A stretch of 64,000 nucleotides of DNA. Origin: an uncultured Prochlorococcus sp. Its GTDB lineage: Bacteria > Cyanobacteriota > Cyanobacteriia > PCC-6307 > Cyanobiaceae. A model generated the notes under the pieces. That model saw only the letters and a list, made by a program, of their open reading frames with translations, had not been told where the DNA came from and made no database searches. Made by a program: the position numbers and the translations under genes. Shown in pieces: positions 23,821 through 33,903 of the stretch. How positions within the stretch are numbered: position 1 is the stretch's first letter; each line of letters opens with the position of its first letter. Where the stretch lies: NCBI GenBank assembly GCA_902535175.1, contig CACASR010000007.1, positions 1 to 64,000 of the forward strand, read 5' to 3'.

Positions 23821-24000
23821 ATGTTTAATTGTTATTTCAAGTCATCTAAAGAAAAAAAGAGTTTTTATCAACATAAGAAATTAGAAATGCTTAATTATAT
23901 TAAGGATTCACTTGAACGTAAAATCGCCTCTGTAACAGCATCTATAGAAGTTCTAGAAAACCAAATAAGCAGGGATAAAGAAGTTGAAGTAACTAACTAG
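23821..24000 (+). CDS. small coiled-coil-like protein, 59 aa
   Basis: The unlisted ORF begins MFNCYFKSSKEKKSFYQHKKL and continues EMLNYIKDSLERKIASVTASIEVLENQIS. The last part has heptad-like Leu/Ile spacing, so a short coiled coil is likely. Not recognised by name, though the pattern is that of conserved picocyanobacterial small proteins. It ends 3 bp before the convergent ATP adenylyltransferase stop. Confidence 0.65.
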   Translation: MFNCYFKSSKEKKSFYQHKKLEMLNYIKDSLERKIASVTASIEVLENQISRDKEVEVTN

Positions 24001-24003
24001 TAT

Positions 24004-24834
24004 TCAAACAAAACTTTCTAAAAGTGTTTCTGGACCAAATTTCTTTAAATAATTAATATTTGATTTTTCAGTTACTAATAGATATCCTGCAAAACCTAAA
24101 CCATTAATACTGAACCCATGAATATGATCATGTTTTCTTTTGATAATAGCGATCCATTTATTAGTTATTAATATATTGTAAGGATATATCGGTTTCTTAT
24201 TACTAATAGGGTCCCCTAGTCCTAATTTCTTACTTAATTCTAAATAAAATTCAAAAAGAGATGATGAATTTTCTAAAAAATTAAATTTGGATACAATAAT
24301 ATTTTTTTTAAGCTTACTATTTAGATCTTGATATGAGTTCAATTCTAAAAACCACTTTTCTCTAGGGCATGATATCTCACCTTTAGATCTACGCAGAAGT
24401 TGAAAATGCCTGTGAGGTTGACTTGCACCCGCAGTTGGAGAACTATTGAAAAACCATAATCCACTAGTATCTTTATTAACTTTTTGGATCGCTCTCCAAT
24501 CTTTAGCATCTAACCATCCATTTTGAGGTTTCCATTCATTTGTAATCAGTAAAATATGACCTTTTTGTACAGGGTACTTATTTAATATTAGTTGATGATT
24601 ATCACCAATTTTATCAATTTCTAGAATCTTTTCCCAAGGACAAAATGGATTTTGCTTAGGACCATAAATCTTTTTTTTATTAAATTTTGAAGTATCGAGT
24701 TTCCTAATTATGAAGTCGTCTTTTTCATATAAATCTCTTGTAATAATATCAGTTTTGAGAGGATATAATGAATCATCATCAATTGATGATCGAGTTTTCT
24801 CTAGTGCTTTTTTCCAATATATCTCTAAACTCAT
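24004..24834 (-). CDS. ATP adenylyltransferase (Ap4A phosphorylase) family protein
   Basis: This 276-aa HIT-like protein carries the family active-site segment SPTAGASQPHRHFQLL, with the catalytic His in PHRHFQLL, and NPFCPWEK and the HILLITNEWKPQNGWLD substrate strands. Members cleave diadenosine tetraphosphate with phosphate to ADP and ATP, clearing alarmone-like dinucleotides. Length is close to other bacterial forms. It follows the DUF2237 gene on the same strand with a 48-bp gap. Confidence 0.87.
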   Translation of the reverse strand: MSLEIYWKKALEKTRSSIDDDSLYPLKTDIITRDLYEKDDFIIRKLDTSKFNKKKIYGPKQNPFCPWEKILEIDKIGDNHQLILNKYPVQKGHILLITNEWKPQNGWLDAKDWRAIQKVNKDTSGLWFFNSSPTAGASQPHRHFQLLRRSKGEISCPREKWFLELNSYQDLNSKLKKNIIVSKFNFLENSSSLFEFYLELSKKLGLGDPISNKKPIYPYNILITNKWIAIIKRKHDHIHGFSINGLGFAGYLLVTEKSNINYLKKFGPETLLESFV

Positions 24835-24882
24835 TTAAAAAAATTTATCATAATCATTTTAAAAAGAAAAATAAATTTGTAA

Positions 24883-25266
24883 TTACTTTTTATTAAATTG
24901 ATATTCTTTCAATTTTTCCAGAGGAACTGATTCTAAGACTACAATATTCGTTGATTCTAATATGACTTTTGGTGCAAGACCGTCTAATAATGCTTGCTTC
25001 CACCTATCAAGACAAATACACCAATGATCACCATTCTTTAGTCCTGGGAAGGAATACATAGGCATTGGAGTTATTAAATCATTACCTTGTGATTTACTAT
25101 ATTTCAGGAAATTATCATCCATTACACAACATATGGAATGATTCCCTCCATCATTTTTGTCATAGTTGCAAAATCCATCTCTGAACCACCCTGTCATAGG
25201 TGCGCAACTACAAATCTCAATTTTTTCTCCTAGGACATTTAACTGTTCTTGATTAATTATGGTCAT
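24883..25266 (-). CDS. DUF2237 family protein
   Basis: This 127-aa protein has the DUF2237 pattern: NVLGEKIEICSCAPMTGWFRD, a central CCVMDDNFLKYSKSQGNDL, FPGLKNGDHWCICLDRWKQA and late VILESTNIVVLESVPLE. Conserved cysteines (CSCAP, FCNY, CCVM, WCIC) suggest a structural metal site or disulfides, but the function of the family is unknown. It is upstream of the ATP adenylyltransferase gene and divergent from the 72-aa acidic protein gene. Confidence 0.88.
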   Translation of the reverse strand: MTIINQEQLNVLGEKIEICSCAPMTGWFRDGFCNYDKNDGGNHSICCVMDDNFLKYSKSQGNDLITPMPMYSFPGLKNGDHWCICLDRWKQALLDGLAPKVILESTNIVVLESVPLEKLKEYQFNKK

Positions 25267-25364
25267 GGATTTTTTAATAATAATAAAACACCAACATTTC
25301 TTTAAAAAAGGTTGACGAGTATGGGGGGTAAGGAGGTAATAATTCTAATAAGGTTTTTTTCATT

Positions 25365-25583
25365 ATGGATTGGGACTTTACTGAAAACATAGCATTTAAA
25401 GCTCTTTATGAAGCTTTTAAAGATAGTGATGAAACTTCCGCATTAGAATTTTTATCTAGTGATGGTGCTTCATATTATCTTGAGTTAACTCAGGACGCGG
25501 CGGGTGAGGGACTTGATCTGGGTGATAACGAAACGATGGAAGAACTACAGGAAGAAATTATTGAATATTTAGAAAACAACTAG
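25365..25583 (+). CDS. small acidic protein, 72 aa
   Basis: This protein is strongly acidic (LTQDAAGEGLDLGDNE, ELQEEIIEYLENN) with no membrane segment, predicted helical. It is not recognised. The 98-bp region upstream holds TTGACG (25312-25317) and a TAATAA-like -10 at 25337-25342, with a longer than usual spacer around a G-rich stretch. It converges with metH, leaving 9 bp. Confidence 0.6.
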   Translation: MDWDFTENIAFKALYEAFKDSDETSALEFLSSDGASYYLELTQDAAGEGLDLGDNETMEELQEEIIEYLENN

Positions 25584-25592
25584 AGATTTAGT

Positions 25593-28500
25593 TTAAGCAC
25601 TGAAATATTTAGCTTTTGAGTGTAGTGAAATGATAGCTGTAGTACTTTGTTCTGGATGAAGTTGTTCAGATTCGTCCATGGTCAAGTTTATTCTTTTTGC
25701 ATCTAACAATGATAATTGTATGTTTGAATCAGATACTTTTGGACATGCAGGATAACCAAAAGAATATCTTGCTCCTCTATATTTTTGAGCTAGTATTTCT
25801 CTATTTTTATCTGGTTCTTCAATACTAAAACCACATTCAATACGAATTAATGAATGGACATACTCAGCTAGAGCTTCTGCTAATTGCACTGTAAGTCCAT
25901 GGAATAATAAATAATCGCTATATTTATCTTCTTTAAATAATTTTTGAGAATATTCACTTGCAATTTCGCCCATTGTTACTGCCTGCATAGGAAATATATC
26001 TATCGGTTTATCTTTTTTCAAATCACAATAAAAATCAGCTATGCATAAATTATTCCCAGATTTTTGTCTTGGGAAATTAAATTGGGAAATTTTACTTAAT
26101 GATTTATCATCAAATAAGAAAATACTATTATCTTTTCTCCCGCATCTGAAATATCCATAAACTGCTTTGGGTGAAATAAGTTTTTTTTCTATAATTGTCT
26201 CTAACCATCTATCTAACAATGGTTTAGCATATGAATCCAAATAGTTATTGTATTCATCTACGCTTTGGTTTTTTCCTTTTTTTATTTGCCACTGTCCGCT
26301 AAATAGAGCTTTTGTATCTAGATAAAAAATTAATTTATTTAAATCTATATCAACGTCGTTCAGGACTTTCGTTCCCAAGAAAGGGGCTTGAATTGGTTCT
26401 TCTTCATTTATAAATTTAGATCTTATAAAATTGTCTTTTATATTTAATTTGGAAGTCTCGGTAGATATGGATATTGATTTTTTAACAGCTTGAGAGTTGG
26501 ATTTTGATGAGGCTAAATTGATATTTATACCCTCATTGTTAATGAAACCCTCTGTATTTGACCAATTACCCTTTTTTTTATTATCCATATATTCATTCAT
26601 GAATTTAAGATCAGTGAACGCATCTTTTCCGTACAATATTTTCCCTTTATATATTTTGCTGCAGTCCTCATTTACAAATTTTGGGGTTAAGGCTGCGCCT
26701 CCTAATATTACTGGTACACTGATATTTTCATCGTTAAAAGCCTCTAGATTATCTTTCATAAAAGCGGTTGATTTAACAAGTAATCCGCTCATAGCGATGC
26801 AATCTGCATTGTGTTTTTTTTGTGCATCTATAATCGCTGAAACATCTTGCTTTATTCCAAGATTTATAACGTCAAAACCATTATTTGTAAGTATTATGTC
26901 AACTAAATTTTTTCCAATATCATGAACATCGCCTTTAACAGTTGCAATTAAGAGTTTTCCATTTGATATGTTTTTATCTACAGTTTCCATATATGGTTCT
27001 AAAATTGAAACGGCAAATTTCATTGTTTCAGCGGACTGGAGTACAAATGGTAGTTGCATTTGACCTGAGCCAAATAAATCTCCTACAACTTTCATCCCAT
27101 CTAGTAAAAAGGTATTAATTATATCAAGAGGTTTATATTTTTTTAACGCTTCATTTAATTGATCCTCTAAACCTATTTTTTCTCCATCGATAATATGATT
27201 TTTTAGACTTTCTTCCAGAGTTAAGTTTTTATTTTCTGAAGATGCTCTTTTGAAATCTTGAATAGATAAATCTTGAAAAGCTTTTGTTAATTGTACTAAT
27301 GGATCATAAATACAAATATCATCTTCAAATTTTCTGTTGTCATATATCAAATCTAAGCAAAGCTTTTTTGTTTCTTCAGAAATTTTTGATAATGGCAAAA
27401 TTTTATTTGGTGCGATGATTGCAGAATCCAATCCTGCTTTAATGCATTCATCTAAAAATATTGAATTTAGATTAATTCTTGATAATGGTGAAAGACCAAA
27501 ACTAATGTTTGAAATCCCCAGTATAATATGAATACCTGGGAAATTTTCACGAATTTTTGATATAGCAGTAATTGTTTCTTTAGCGTTTAATCTATCTTCT
27601 TCTATCCCAGTAGATATTGGCAGAGCTAATGGATCAAAAAATAGCTCATAATCTGACAAGCCACATTCTCTGGTTCTATTAATTGCTCTTTTTACAATGT
27701 TATATTTTTTATCTGCATTCCTTGCCATTCCATCTTCATCAATAGTTCCTACAACAAGACCTGAACCATACCTTAAGGCTAAATTTAGAACTTGATCAAA
27801 CCTTTCATTGCCGTCTTCGTAATTGGTTGAGTTTATAATACATTTCCCACCAGCTGACTTTAATCCACTTTCCATTTTGTCAGCATCTGTAGAGTCAATC
27901 ATTAATGGCAAATTTATATTGGTAACTAGTCTTGAAGTTATTTCTTTCATATCTTTCACTCCGTCTCTCCCCACGTAATCAACATTCACATCAAGAACGT
28001 GTGCATTTTCTTTTTGTTGTTGCTTCGCAATCGAAACTAGTCCATCCCAATCGTCGTTATTCAATAACTCCCTTACCTTTTTAGATCCACTTGCATTTAA
28101 TCTTTCTCCTACTATCAAGATAGAATTGTCTTGTTTGTAAGGTACAGAATTATATATTGATGATGCAGAAGGAATATAACCACTTAAATTGTTATTACCA
28201 TTTTTGGTAGACCTTTCTTCATAAATAATTTCATCGATTATTGAAGAAAGATATTTAATATGTTCAGGTGTTGTCCCACAACATCCACCTATTAATTGAA
28301 CATTAAAGTCATATATAAAATTCATTAACTGCATCTTTAATTCTATTGGCTTTAATCTGTAGTGGGCTACACCACCAATATTTTCAGGAAGTCCTGCATT
28401 GGGAATACAGCTTATAGCGAAAGGAGAATTCTCAGACAAATATTTAATATGTTCTTTCATCTGTTCTGGACCAGTTGCACAATTAAGTCCAAGGATATCT

Positions 28501-29159
28501 ATATTAAATGGCTCTAATATTGTTAACGCAGAGGCGATGTCAGATCCAACAAGCATAGTCCCTGTTGTTTCCATTGTTATCGATACCATTATAGGTATAT
28601 CTATATTTTTACTATCAAGTACTTCTTTAGACGCTAATAAGGCAGATTTAATTTGTAATACATCTTGACATGTTTCAATTAAAAGAAGATCAACTCCTCC
28701 ATCTGTAAGACCATATATTTGTTCTTTATATGATTTCTTTAATTCATCAAAATCTATATGTCCTAATGTGGGTAATTTAGTAGTTGGTCCAATTGAGCCA
28801 GCAATAAACCTTGGCTTATCAACTGATGCATATTTGACAGCAGCCTTTTTTGCTATTAATGCAGCATTTTTATTTATCTCATAAGCCTTATCCGCAATAT
28901 CATATTCATCAAGAACTATTGATGAGGCTCCAAAAGTATTAGTTTCTATAACGTGACAACCTGCTTCTAAGAATGAATTATGAACTTTTTCAACTAGCTT
29001 TGGTGAGGATAAAACAAGGTTTTCATTACAACCCTCTAATTCCTTGCCTCCAAAGTCGTCTGCAGTAAGATTTAAGTTCTGAAAAGATGTTCCAGTACCC
29101 CCATCAAATATTATTAATGGCTTTTCATCTCTATTTAGATAGGTTCTGAAAGATTCCAT
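25593..29159 (-). CDS. metH: cobalamin-dependent methionine synthase
   Basis: This 1188-aa multidomain enzyme transfers methyl from 5-methyltetrahydrofolate to homocysteine through methylcobalamin. Domains in order: homocysteine-binding with zinc cysteines (GLNCATGP and GGCCGTTPEHI), pterin-binding (ILIVGERLNASGSKK), cobalamin cap and binding (GDVHDIGKNLV, with the axial-ligand His) and a C-terminal reactivation domain (YRGARYSFGYPACPK). The ilvE stop lies 18 bp upstream, so ilvE-metH is probably one transcript. It needs the cobalamin made by pathway genes such as cobN and cobU. Confidence 0.98.
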   Translation of the reverse strand: MESFRTYLNRDEKPLIIFDGGTGTSFQNLNLTADDFGGKELEGCNENLVLSSPKLVEKVHNSFLEAGCHVIETNTFGASSIVLDEYDIADKAYEINKNAALIAKKAAVKYASVDKPRFIAGSIGPTTKLPTLGHIDFDELKKSYKEQIYGLTDGGVDLLLIETCQDVLQIKSALLASKEVLDSKNIDIPIMVSITMETTGTMLVGSDIASALTILEPFNIDILGLNCATGPEQMKEHIKYLSENSPFAISCIPNAGLPENIGGVAHYRLKPIELKMQLMNFIYDFNVQLIGGCCGTTPEHIKYLSSIIDEIIYEERSTKNGNNNLSGYIPSASSIYNSVPYKQDNSILIVGERLNASGSKKVRELLNNDDWDGLVSIAKQQQKENAHVLDVNVDYVGRDGVKDMKEITSRLVTNINLPLMIDSTDADKMESGLKSAGGKCIINSTNYEDGNERFDQVLNLALRYGSGLVVGTIDEDGMARNADKKYNIVKRAINRTRECGLSDYELFFDPLALPISTGIEEDRLNAKETITAISKIRENFPGIHIILGISNISFGLSPLSRINLNSIFLDECIKAGLDSAIIAPNKILPLSKISEETKKLCLDLIYDNRKFEDDICIYDPLVQLTKAFQDLSIQDFKRASSENKNLTLEESLKNHIIDGEKIGLEDQLNEALKKYKPLDIINTFLLDGMKVVGDLFGSGQMQLPFVLQSAETMKFAVSILEPYMETVDKNISNGKLLIATVKGDVHDIGKNLVDIILTNNGFDVINLGIKQDVSAIIDAQKKHNADCIAMSGLLVKSTAFMKDNLEAFNDENISVPVILGGAALTPKFVNEDCSKIYKGKILYGKDAFTDLKFMNEYMDNKKKGNWSNTEGFINNEGININLASSKSNSQAVKKSISISTETSKLNIKDNFIRSKFINEEEPIQAPFLGTKVLNDVDIDLNKLIFYLDTKALFSGQWQIKKGKNQSVDEYNNYLDSYAKPLLDRWLETIIEKKLISPKAVYGYFRCGRKDNSIFLFDDKSLSKISQFNFPRQKSGNNLCIADFYCDLKKDKPIDIFPMQAVTMGEIASEYSQKLFKEDKYSDYLLFHGLTVQLAEALAEYVHSLIRIECGFSIEEPDKNREILAQKYRGARYSFGYPACPKVSDSNIQLSLLDAKRINLTMDESEQLHPEQSTTAIISLHSKAKYFSA

Positions 29160-29177
29160 TTTTAGGTAAAAACTAAT

Positions 29178-30098
29178 TTATTTTAAAGAAATTCTTGTTA
29201 CCCAATTATCATAGTCTTGAGAACGACCTTCTGTTATTTCTATAAGCTTACTTTTTAATTTATTCATTATTGGTCTTTCACTATTTAATTCACTTGATTC
29301 AATTTTTTTAACTGGTGTAATTTTTGCTGCTGTACCAGTCAGAAAAACTTCATCTGCTATTAATAATTCTGTTTTATCAACAGGTCTTTCAATTACATTT
29401 ATTCCAAAAGATTTTGCTAATTCAATTACACTAGCCCTAGTAATACCCTCAAGTATATCTTGATCCACACCAGGAGTGATTAAGTCTCCATTTCTTACAA
29501 TAAATAAATTCATACCACTGGCTTCGCTTACCTTACCACTTGAATTTAATAGCAAGGCTTCATCAAAACCCGATAAACTAGCTTCTGTTTTGGCTAATGA
29601 ACTAGTAATATAAGCTCCACTTATTTTTCCTCTCAATGGAAGAGATCTATCTTCTTGTCTAGTCCAACTACTCATCCTACAAGAAACACCATCTGGAGAT
29701 AGATAATCTCCTAGTTCAATACAATATATAAAGAAATCTGTTTCAATATTGTGTAACCTTGGAGCTATACCTAAATCACTTGTATATACGAATGGTCTTA
29801 TATAGATAGGATTTTCTGGCTTATTTTTTTTTATAACTTCCTCTAAGGCTTTAAAAATATATTCTTCAGAAAAATCAGTTAAGAGTAATTTTGCACTTTG
29901 AGATAATCTTTTTATGTGCTTATCAGTTCTAAATAAAAGGAATTCTTCATTATTTGTAGGGTTTGGTATTGCTCGCATTCCTCCAAATGCAGCAGTACCA
30001 TAATGAAGTGCATGAGTAGCTATTGATATTTTTGCTTCTTTAAATGGAATACATTTACCTTCGAACCAGGCGTATGGAAGAAATTCATGCATATTCAA
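29178..30098 (-). CDS. ilvE: branched-chain amino acid aminotransferase
   Basis: This 306-aa fold-type IV PLP enzyme catalyses the last step of valine, leucine and isoleucine synthesis. The PLP lysine lies in LRGKISGAYITSSLAK, with ALLLNSSGKVSEASGMNLF and GITRASVIELAKSFGINV downstream, all diagnostic. The length is normal. It is divergent from cobN (66-bp shared promoter region) and directly precedes metH. Confidence 0.95.
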   Translation of the reverse strand: MNMHEFLPYAWFEGKCIPFKEAKISIATHALHYGTAAFGGMRAIPNPTNNEEFLLFRTDKHIKRLSQSAKLLLTDFSEEYIFKALEEVIKKNKPENPIYIRPFVYTSDLGIAPRLHNIETDFFIYCIELGDYLSPDGVSCRMSSWTRQEDRSLPLRGKISGAYITSSLAKTEASLSGFDEALLLNSSGKVSEASGMNLFIVRNGDLITPGVDQDILEGITRASVIELAKSFGINVIERPVDKTELLIADEVFLTGTAAKITPVKKIESSELNSERPIMNKLKSKLIEITEGRSQDYDNWVTRISLK

Positions 30099-30164
30099 TT
30101 TATTTAATTAAGGTAAACTTGTTTTATCCTACTTACGTATTCTAAACCCTATTTATATATAAAA

Positions 30165-33100
30165 ATGCACAGGATATTGAATATAGCAGGAAATGAAAAG
30201 AATAAGGATGATTTAATAGAGCAACCAGTGGCAGATTTTATTTTTATAACAAGTGTCAAAGCTGATTTAAATCTCTTATCGAACTTATTGTTAGAAAAAG
30301 AATTTGCTTCATTAAAAAATAATATTAGAGCTTTAGAAATTTCTAATTTAAATTCCTCAGCTCAAGTAGATAATTATCTATTAAAAACAATTAATTATGC
30401 AAAAGTTGTCGTACTAAGATTATTCGGAGATAAAGGTACATGGAACTATGGAATTGAACAACTTTTAAATTGGCAAACAGTTGATAAAAAAAGAAAGTTA
30501 GTAATCCTATCAGGTACCGTTGATCAGGAAGTTTCCTTATGTGAAATAAGTAGTATAAATAAAGATGTAGCATTAAATATTTCTAAATTACTAAGATCTG
30601 GAGGACTGGATAATTATAGAAAATTTCTTAATTGTTTAAATTATCTAGAAATAGATGAAACATTAATTCCTGATGAGTTTTTGAAAATTTCTTTTTATGC
30701 AGATCCTTATTTGTATGATTGGAAAATTGAAAAAGGAGAAAAGATAGGAATAATATCCTATAAATCCCTTTTTTTGGCTAATGAAATTGAAGTAAACGAA
30801 AAACTTAATTTGCAGTTAAGAAAATGCGGACTATCCCCTAAAACATTTTTCATTTCAACTCTAAAAGATCATCTTATTCAAAAGAAATTAATAGAAATAT
30901 TTAAAAAAGAAGATATTAAAATAATAATCACCACAACTTCATTTTCTTCATCTCAAATCAAAAATAATGATTTAATTGAAAATTCTACAAATATTTTTAC
31001 TTCTCTTAAAATCCCAATTTTACAGATTCTTTCTTCTAATATATCAAAAAAAAATTGGTTAAATTCATCTATTGGAATGAATTCATCTGATTTATTAATG
31101 CAAATAATTATTCCCGAATTTGATGGGAGAATTACTACCTGTCCTTCTGCTTTTAAAGAAATAATATCAAAAAAAAATACACTCTATAGTGAAATAACCA
31201 GTTACAAAGCTTATCAAGTAGGGATTGAATGGATTTCAAAATTTGCAACAAATTATGTGAAACTTCAAAAACTTAATAATTTTGATAAAAGAATTTGTTT
31301 AGTAATAAGTAATTATCCAGTAAAGAACGGAAGAATCGGTAATGGCGTTGGTCTAAATACACCATCTTCAATAATAAATATTCTTAATTGGTTAAAAGAA
31401 GAAGGTTATGACCTTGGATCTTGTAATTATCCTCAAGATTCTTCAGAATTAATGTCAATGCTTATAAAAACTAGAACTAATGATATTGAGTCTCAAAATA
31501 ATAAACCATTAGATTACTTACCACTTAGTGAATATTTAAAATATTGGAATTTTTTAGAACTTGATCCAAAAAATATTATTGTTAATCGTTGGGGTAATCC
31601 ATCTGACGCGATCGATCTAGATAATGAAGGCTTCTCAATAAATGGTCTTAAATTTGGAAAAATAACATTATTGATTCAACCTCAACGAGGTTATGACGCT
31701 TACACTGATAGAGATATTCATTCTCCTGATCTTCCACCTCCCCATAGATATTTAGCACAATATTTTTGGATTGAAAAAGTTTTTAATGCAAATGCTATAT
31801 GCCATATTGGAAAACATGGGACTGTTGAATGGTTACCTGGCAAATCTATAGGCCTCAGCAATAAATGTTTTCCAAATATTATTTGTCCATCGATACCTAA
31901 CATATATCCCTTTATCGTAAATGATCCTGGAGAAGGATCCCAAGCTAAAAGAAGAACTGCTGCCACAATTATTGACCATTTAACACCTCCTTTGGATAGG
32001 TCAGAATTATATGGAAAATATTCAATATTAGAAAATTATTTAGACGAATATTTTGAAGCAAAATTATTAAATTCTAATCGTATTGAAATAATAGAAAAAT
32101 CCATTTTTAAATTAATTAAAAAAGATTTTAGTGAAATTAGATTAAAGAATAAAAATAATCAAATAGAAGAAATTGATTCCTTTCTTTGCAAAATTAAAGA
32201 ATCTCAAATTAGAACAGGTTTGCATGTATTTGGCAATAGGCAGAATGCAATTAATGAAATAAATTTATTCTTATGTATTGCTAGAGTACCAAATGCCAAA
32301 CGAATTGGTGTTGTTCAATATATAGCGAAACATTTAAAACTAGATTTAAATCCTTGGACAAATAAATATGATCAAAAGTTATCTGAAAAGGACAAAAAAA
32401 TATTATTGAGGTTTTCAAACAAAAAAATTTCAAACTTTAGAATGGCTATTGAGTTTTTAGAACAACAAGCAAAATACATACTATATTTGTTTTTTTACAA
32501 AAAGAATATCAATATAAAATATTTAGACAAATATAAAAATCAAAAAATAATAGACTATTTCTTTAATGATAAAAAACATAATAATTACTTTTTATTATTA
32601 AAAAATGAGATCCTAAACCCAATCATTAATTCTTCATATAATGAAAAATCATCATTTATCAATTCATTAAATGGCAAATATGTAAAAAGTGGTCCATCTG
32701 GAGCCCCTACTAGAGGTAAAACTGAAGCTTTACCAACTGGTAAAAATTTCTTTTCAGTTGATTCCCGAGGTTTGCCAACTGAATCAGCATGGAGTGTTGG
32801 TTGTAAATCTGCATCTCAAATAATTGATTTATACAAACAAGAAAATGGAGAAAATTTAAAAAATATAGCAATATCTGTATGGGCAACATCCACAATGAGA
32901 AATGGTGGAGAAGACATTTGTCAAATATTATATTTATTAGGTGTACAACCTATTTGGGATGGACCCTCAAGAAGAGTAGTTGACTTAGAAATTATTCCTT
33001 TATCTGTTCTGGATAGGCCCAGAGTAGATGTTACATTAAGGATTTCTGGAATGTTTAGAGATGCATTTCCTCAGTTAGTCAAATTAACTTCTAAAGCAAT

Positions 33101-33902
33101 AAATCTAATTTCTAATCTTAATGAGAATGCTAAATTAAACCCTCTTGCTGGCGCATTAAAGGATGGTGATCCAATTAATCGTATATTTGGCTCTGCGCCA
33201 GGTTCATATGGAGCTGGTCTACAAGAACTAATTTCAAATTCTAATTGGGAAAATATAGATGATTTTGGAGAATCTTTTCTTAATTGGAGTAAGTGGATTT
33301 ATAGTGATAATCTTGAACCTATTGAAGATAAAAAATCATTAGAAAATGCTCTTAAAAATGTTCAGTTAGTTGTTCATAACCAAGATAATAAGGAACATGA
33401 TATTTTAGATTCTGATGACTATTATCAGTTTCAGGGTGGTTTATCTTCAGCAGTAAAAAAATTGAGCGGTAAATTACCTGAAATGTATCATGGTGATTTA
33501 TCTAAATTTGGATTATCTAAAATTTCAAAATTACAAGATGAAATTAATAATGTTGTTATATCAAGAATACTTAACCCTAAATGGATAAATGGAATGAAGG
33601 AAAATGGTTATAAAGGGGCGTTTGAATTTTCAGCGACACTAGATTACTTATATGCTTTTGATGCTTCTACTGAAGTAGTATCAGATTGGTGTTATGAGGA
33701 AGTTTATAAATCATGGTTATGTGATCGCGATCTTAGTAATTTCTTTCTAGAAAATAATCCATGGGCTTTAAGAGATATTGCACAAAGATTTCTTGAAATT
33801 GTCAATAGAAAAATGTGGAATAATTGTTCTTCTGAAGTCATTGAAAATTTAAAGAACATAATTATTAATACTGATTCAATAATTGAAAAAAACGAATTCT
33901 GA
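30165..33902 (+). CDS. cobN: cobaltochelatase subunit CobN
   Basis: This 1245-aa large subunit inserts cobalt into hydrogenobyrinic acid diamide or an equivalent corrin in ATP-dependent fashion; related BchH/ChlH proteins insert magnesium. Family segments include LIQPQRGYDAYTDRDIHSPD, CHIGKHGTVEWLPGKS, DPGEGSQAKRRTAATIIDHL, FSVDSRGLPTESAWSVG and GSAPGSYGAGLQELI. It is shorter than the magnesium chelatase H subunit and has the CobN-type layout. It stands opposite ilvE-metH, linking cobalamin synthesis and use in one locus. No cobalamin riboswitch is visible in the 66-bp upstream gap. Confidence 0.93.
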   Translation: MHRILNIAGNEKNKDDLIEQPVADFIFITSVKADLNLLSNLLLEKEFASLKNNIRALEISNLNSSAQVDNYLLKTINYAKVVVLRLFGDKGTWNYGIEQLLNWQTVDKKRKLVILSGTVDQEVSLCEISSINKDVALNISKLLRSGGLDNYRKFLNCLNYLEIDETLIPDEFLKISFYADPYLYDWKIEKGEKIGIISYKSLFLANEIEVNEKLNLQLRKCGLSPKTFFISTLKDHLIQKKLIEIFKKEDIKIIITTTSFSSSQIKNNDLIENSTNIFTSLKIPILQILSSNISKKNWLNSSIGMNSSDLLMQIIIPEFDGRITTCPSAFKEIISKKNTLYSEITSYKAYQVGIEWISKFATNYVKLQKLNNFDKRICLVISNYPVKNGRIGNGVGLNTPSSIINILNWLKEEGYDLGSCNYPQDSSELMSMLIKTRTNDIESQNNKPLDYLPLSEYLKYWNFLELDPKNIIVNRWGNPSDAIDLDNEGFSINGLKFGKITLLIQPQRGYDAYTDRDIHSPDLPPPHRYLAQYFWIEKVFNANAICHIGKHGTVEWLPGKSIGLSNKCFPNIICPSIPNIYPFIVNDPGEGSQAKRRTAATIIDHLTPPLDRSELYGKYSILENYLDEYFEAKLLNSNRIEIIEKSIFKLIKKDFSEIRLKNKNNQIEEIDSFLCKIKESQIRTGLHVFGNRQNAINEINLFLCIARVPNAKRIGVVQYIAKHLKLDLNPWTNKYDQKLSEKDKKILLRFSNKKISNFRMAIEFLEQQAKYILYLFFYKKNINIKYLDKYKNQKIIDYFFNDKKHNNYFLLLKNEILNPIINSSYNEKSSFINSLNGKYVKSGPSGAPTRGKTEALPTGKNFFSVDSRGLPTESAWSVGCKSASQIIDLYKQENGENLKNIAISVWATSTMRNGGEDICQILYLLGVQPIWDGPSRRVVDLEIIPLSVLDRPRVDVTLRISGMFRDAFPQLVKLTSKAINLISNLNENAKLNPLAGALKDGDPINRIFGSAPGSYGAGLQELISNSNWENIDDFGESFLNWSKWIYSDNLEPIEDKKSLENALKNVQLVVHNQDNKEHDILDSDDYYQFQGGLSSAVKKLSGKLPEMYHGDLSKFGLSKISKLQDEINNVVISRILNPKWINGMKENGYKGAFEFSATLDYLYAFDASTEVVSDWCYEEVYKSWLCDRDLSNFFLENNPWALRDIAQRFLEIVNRKMWNNCSSEVIENLKNIIINTDSIIEKNEF

Positions 33903-33903
33903 A

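Noticed and set aside
30099-30164. Cobalamin riboswitch before cobN or ilvE-metH
   Set aside because: The gap is only 66 bp and lacks a B12-box-like segment, too short for the aptamer.
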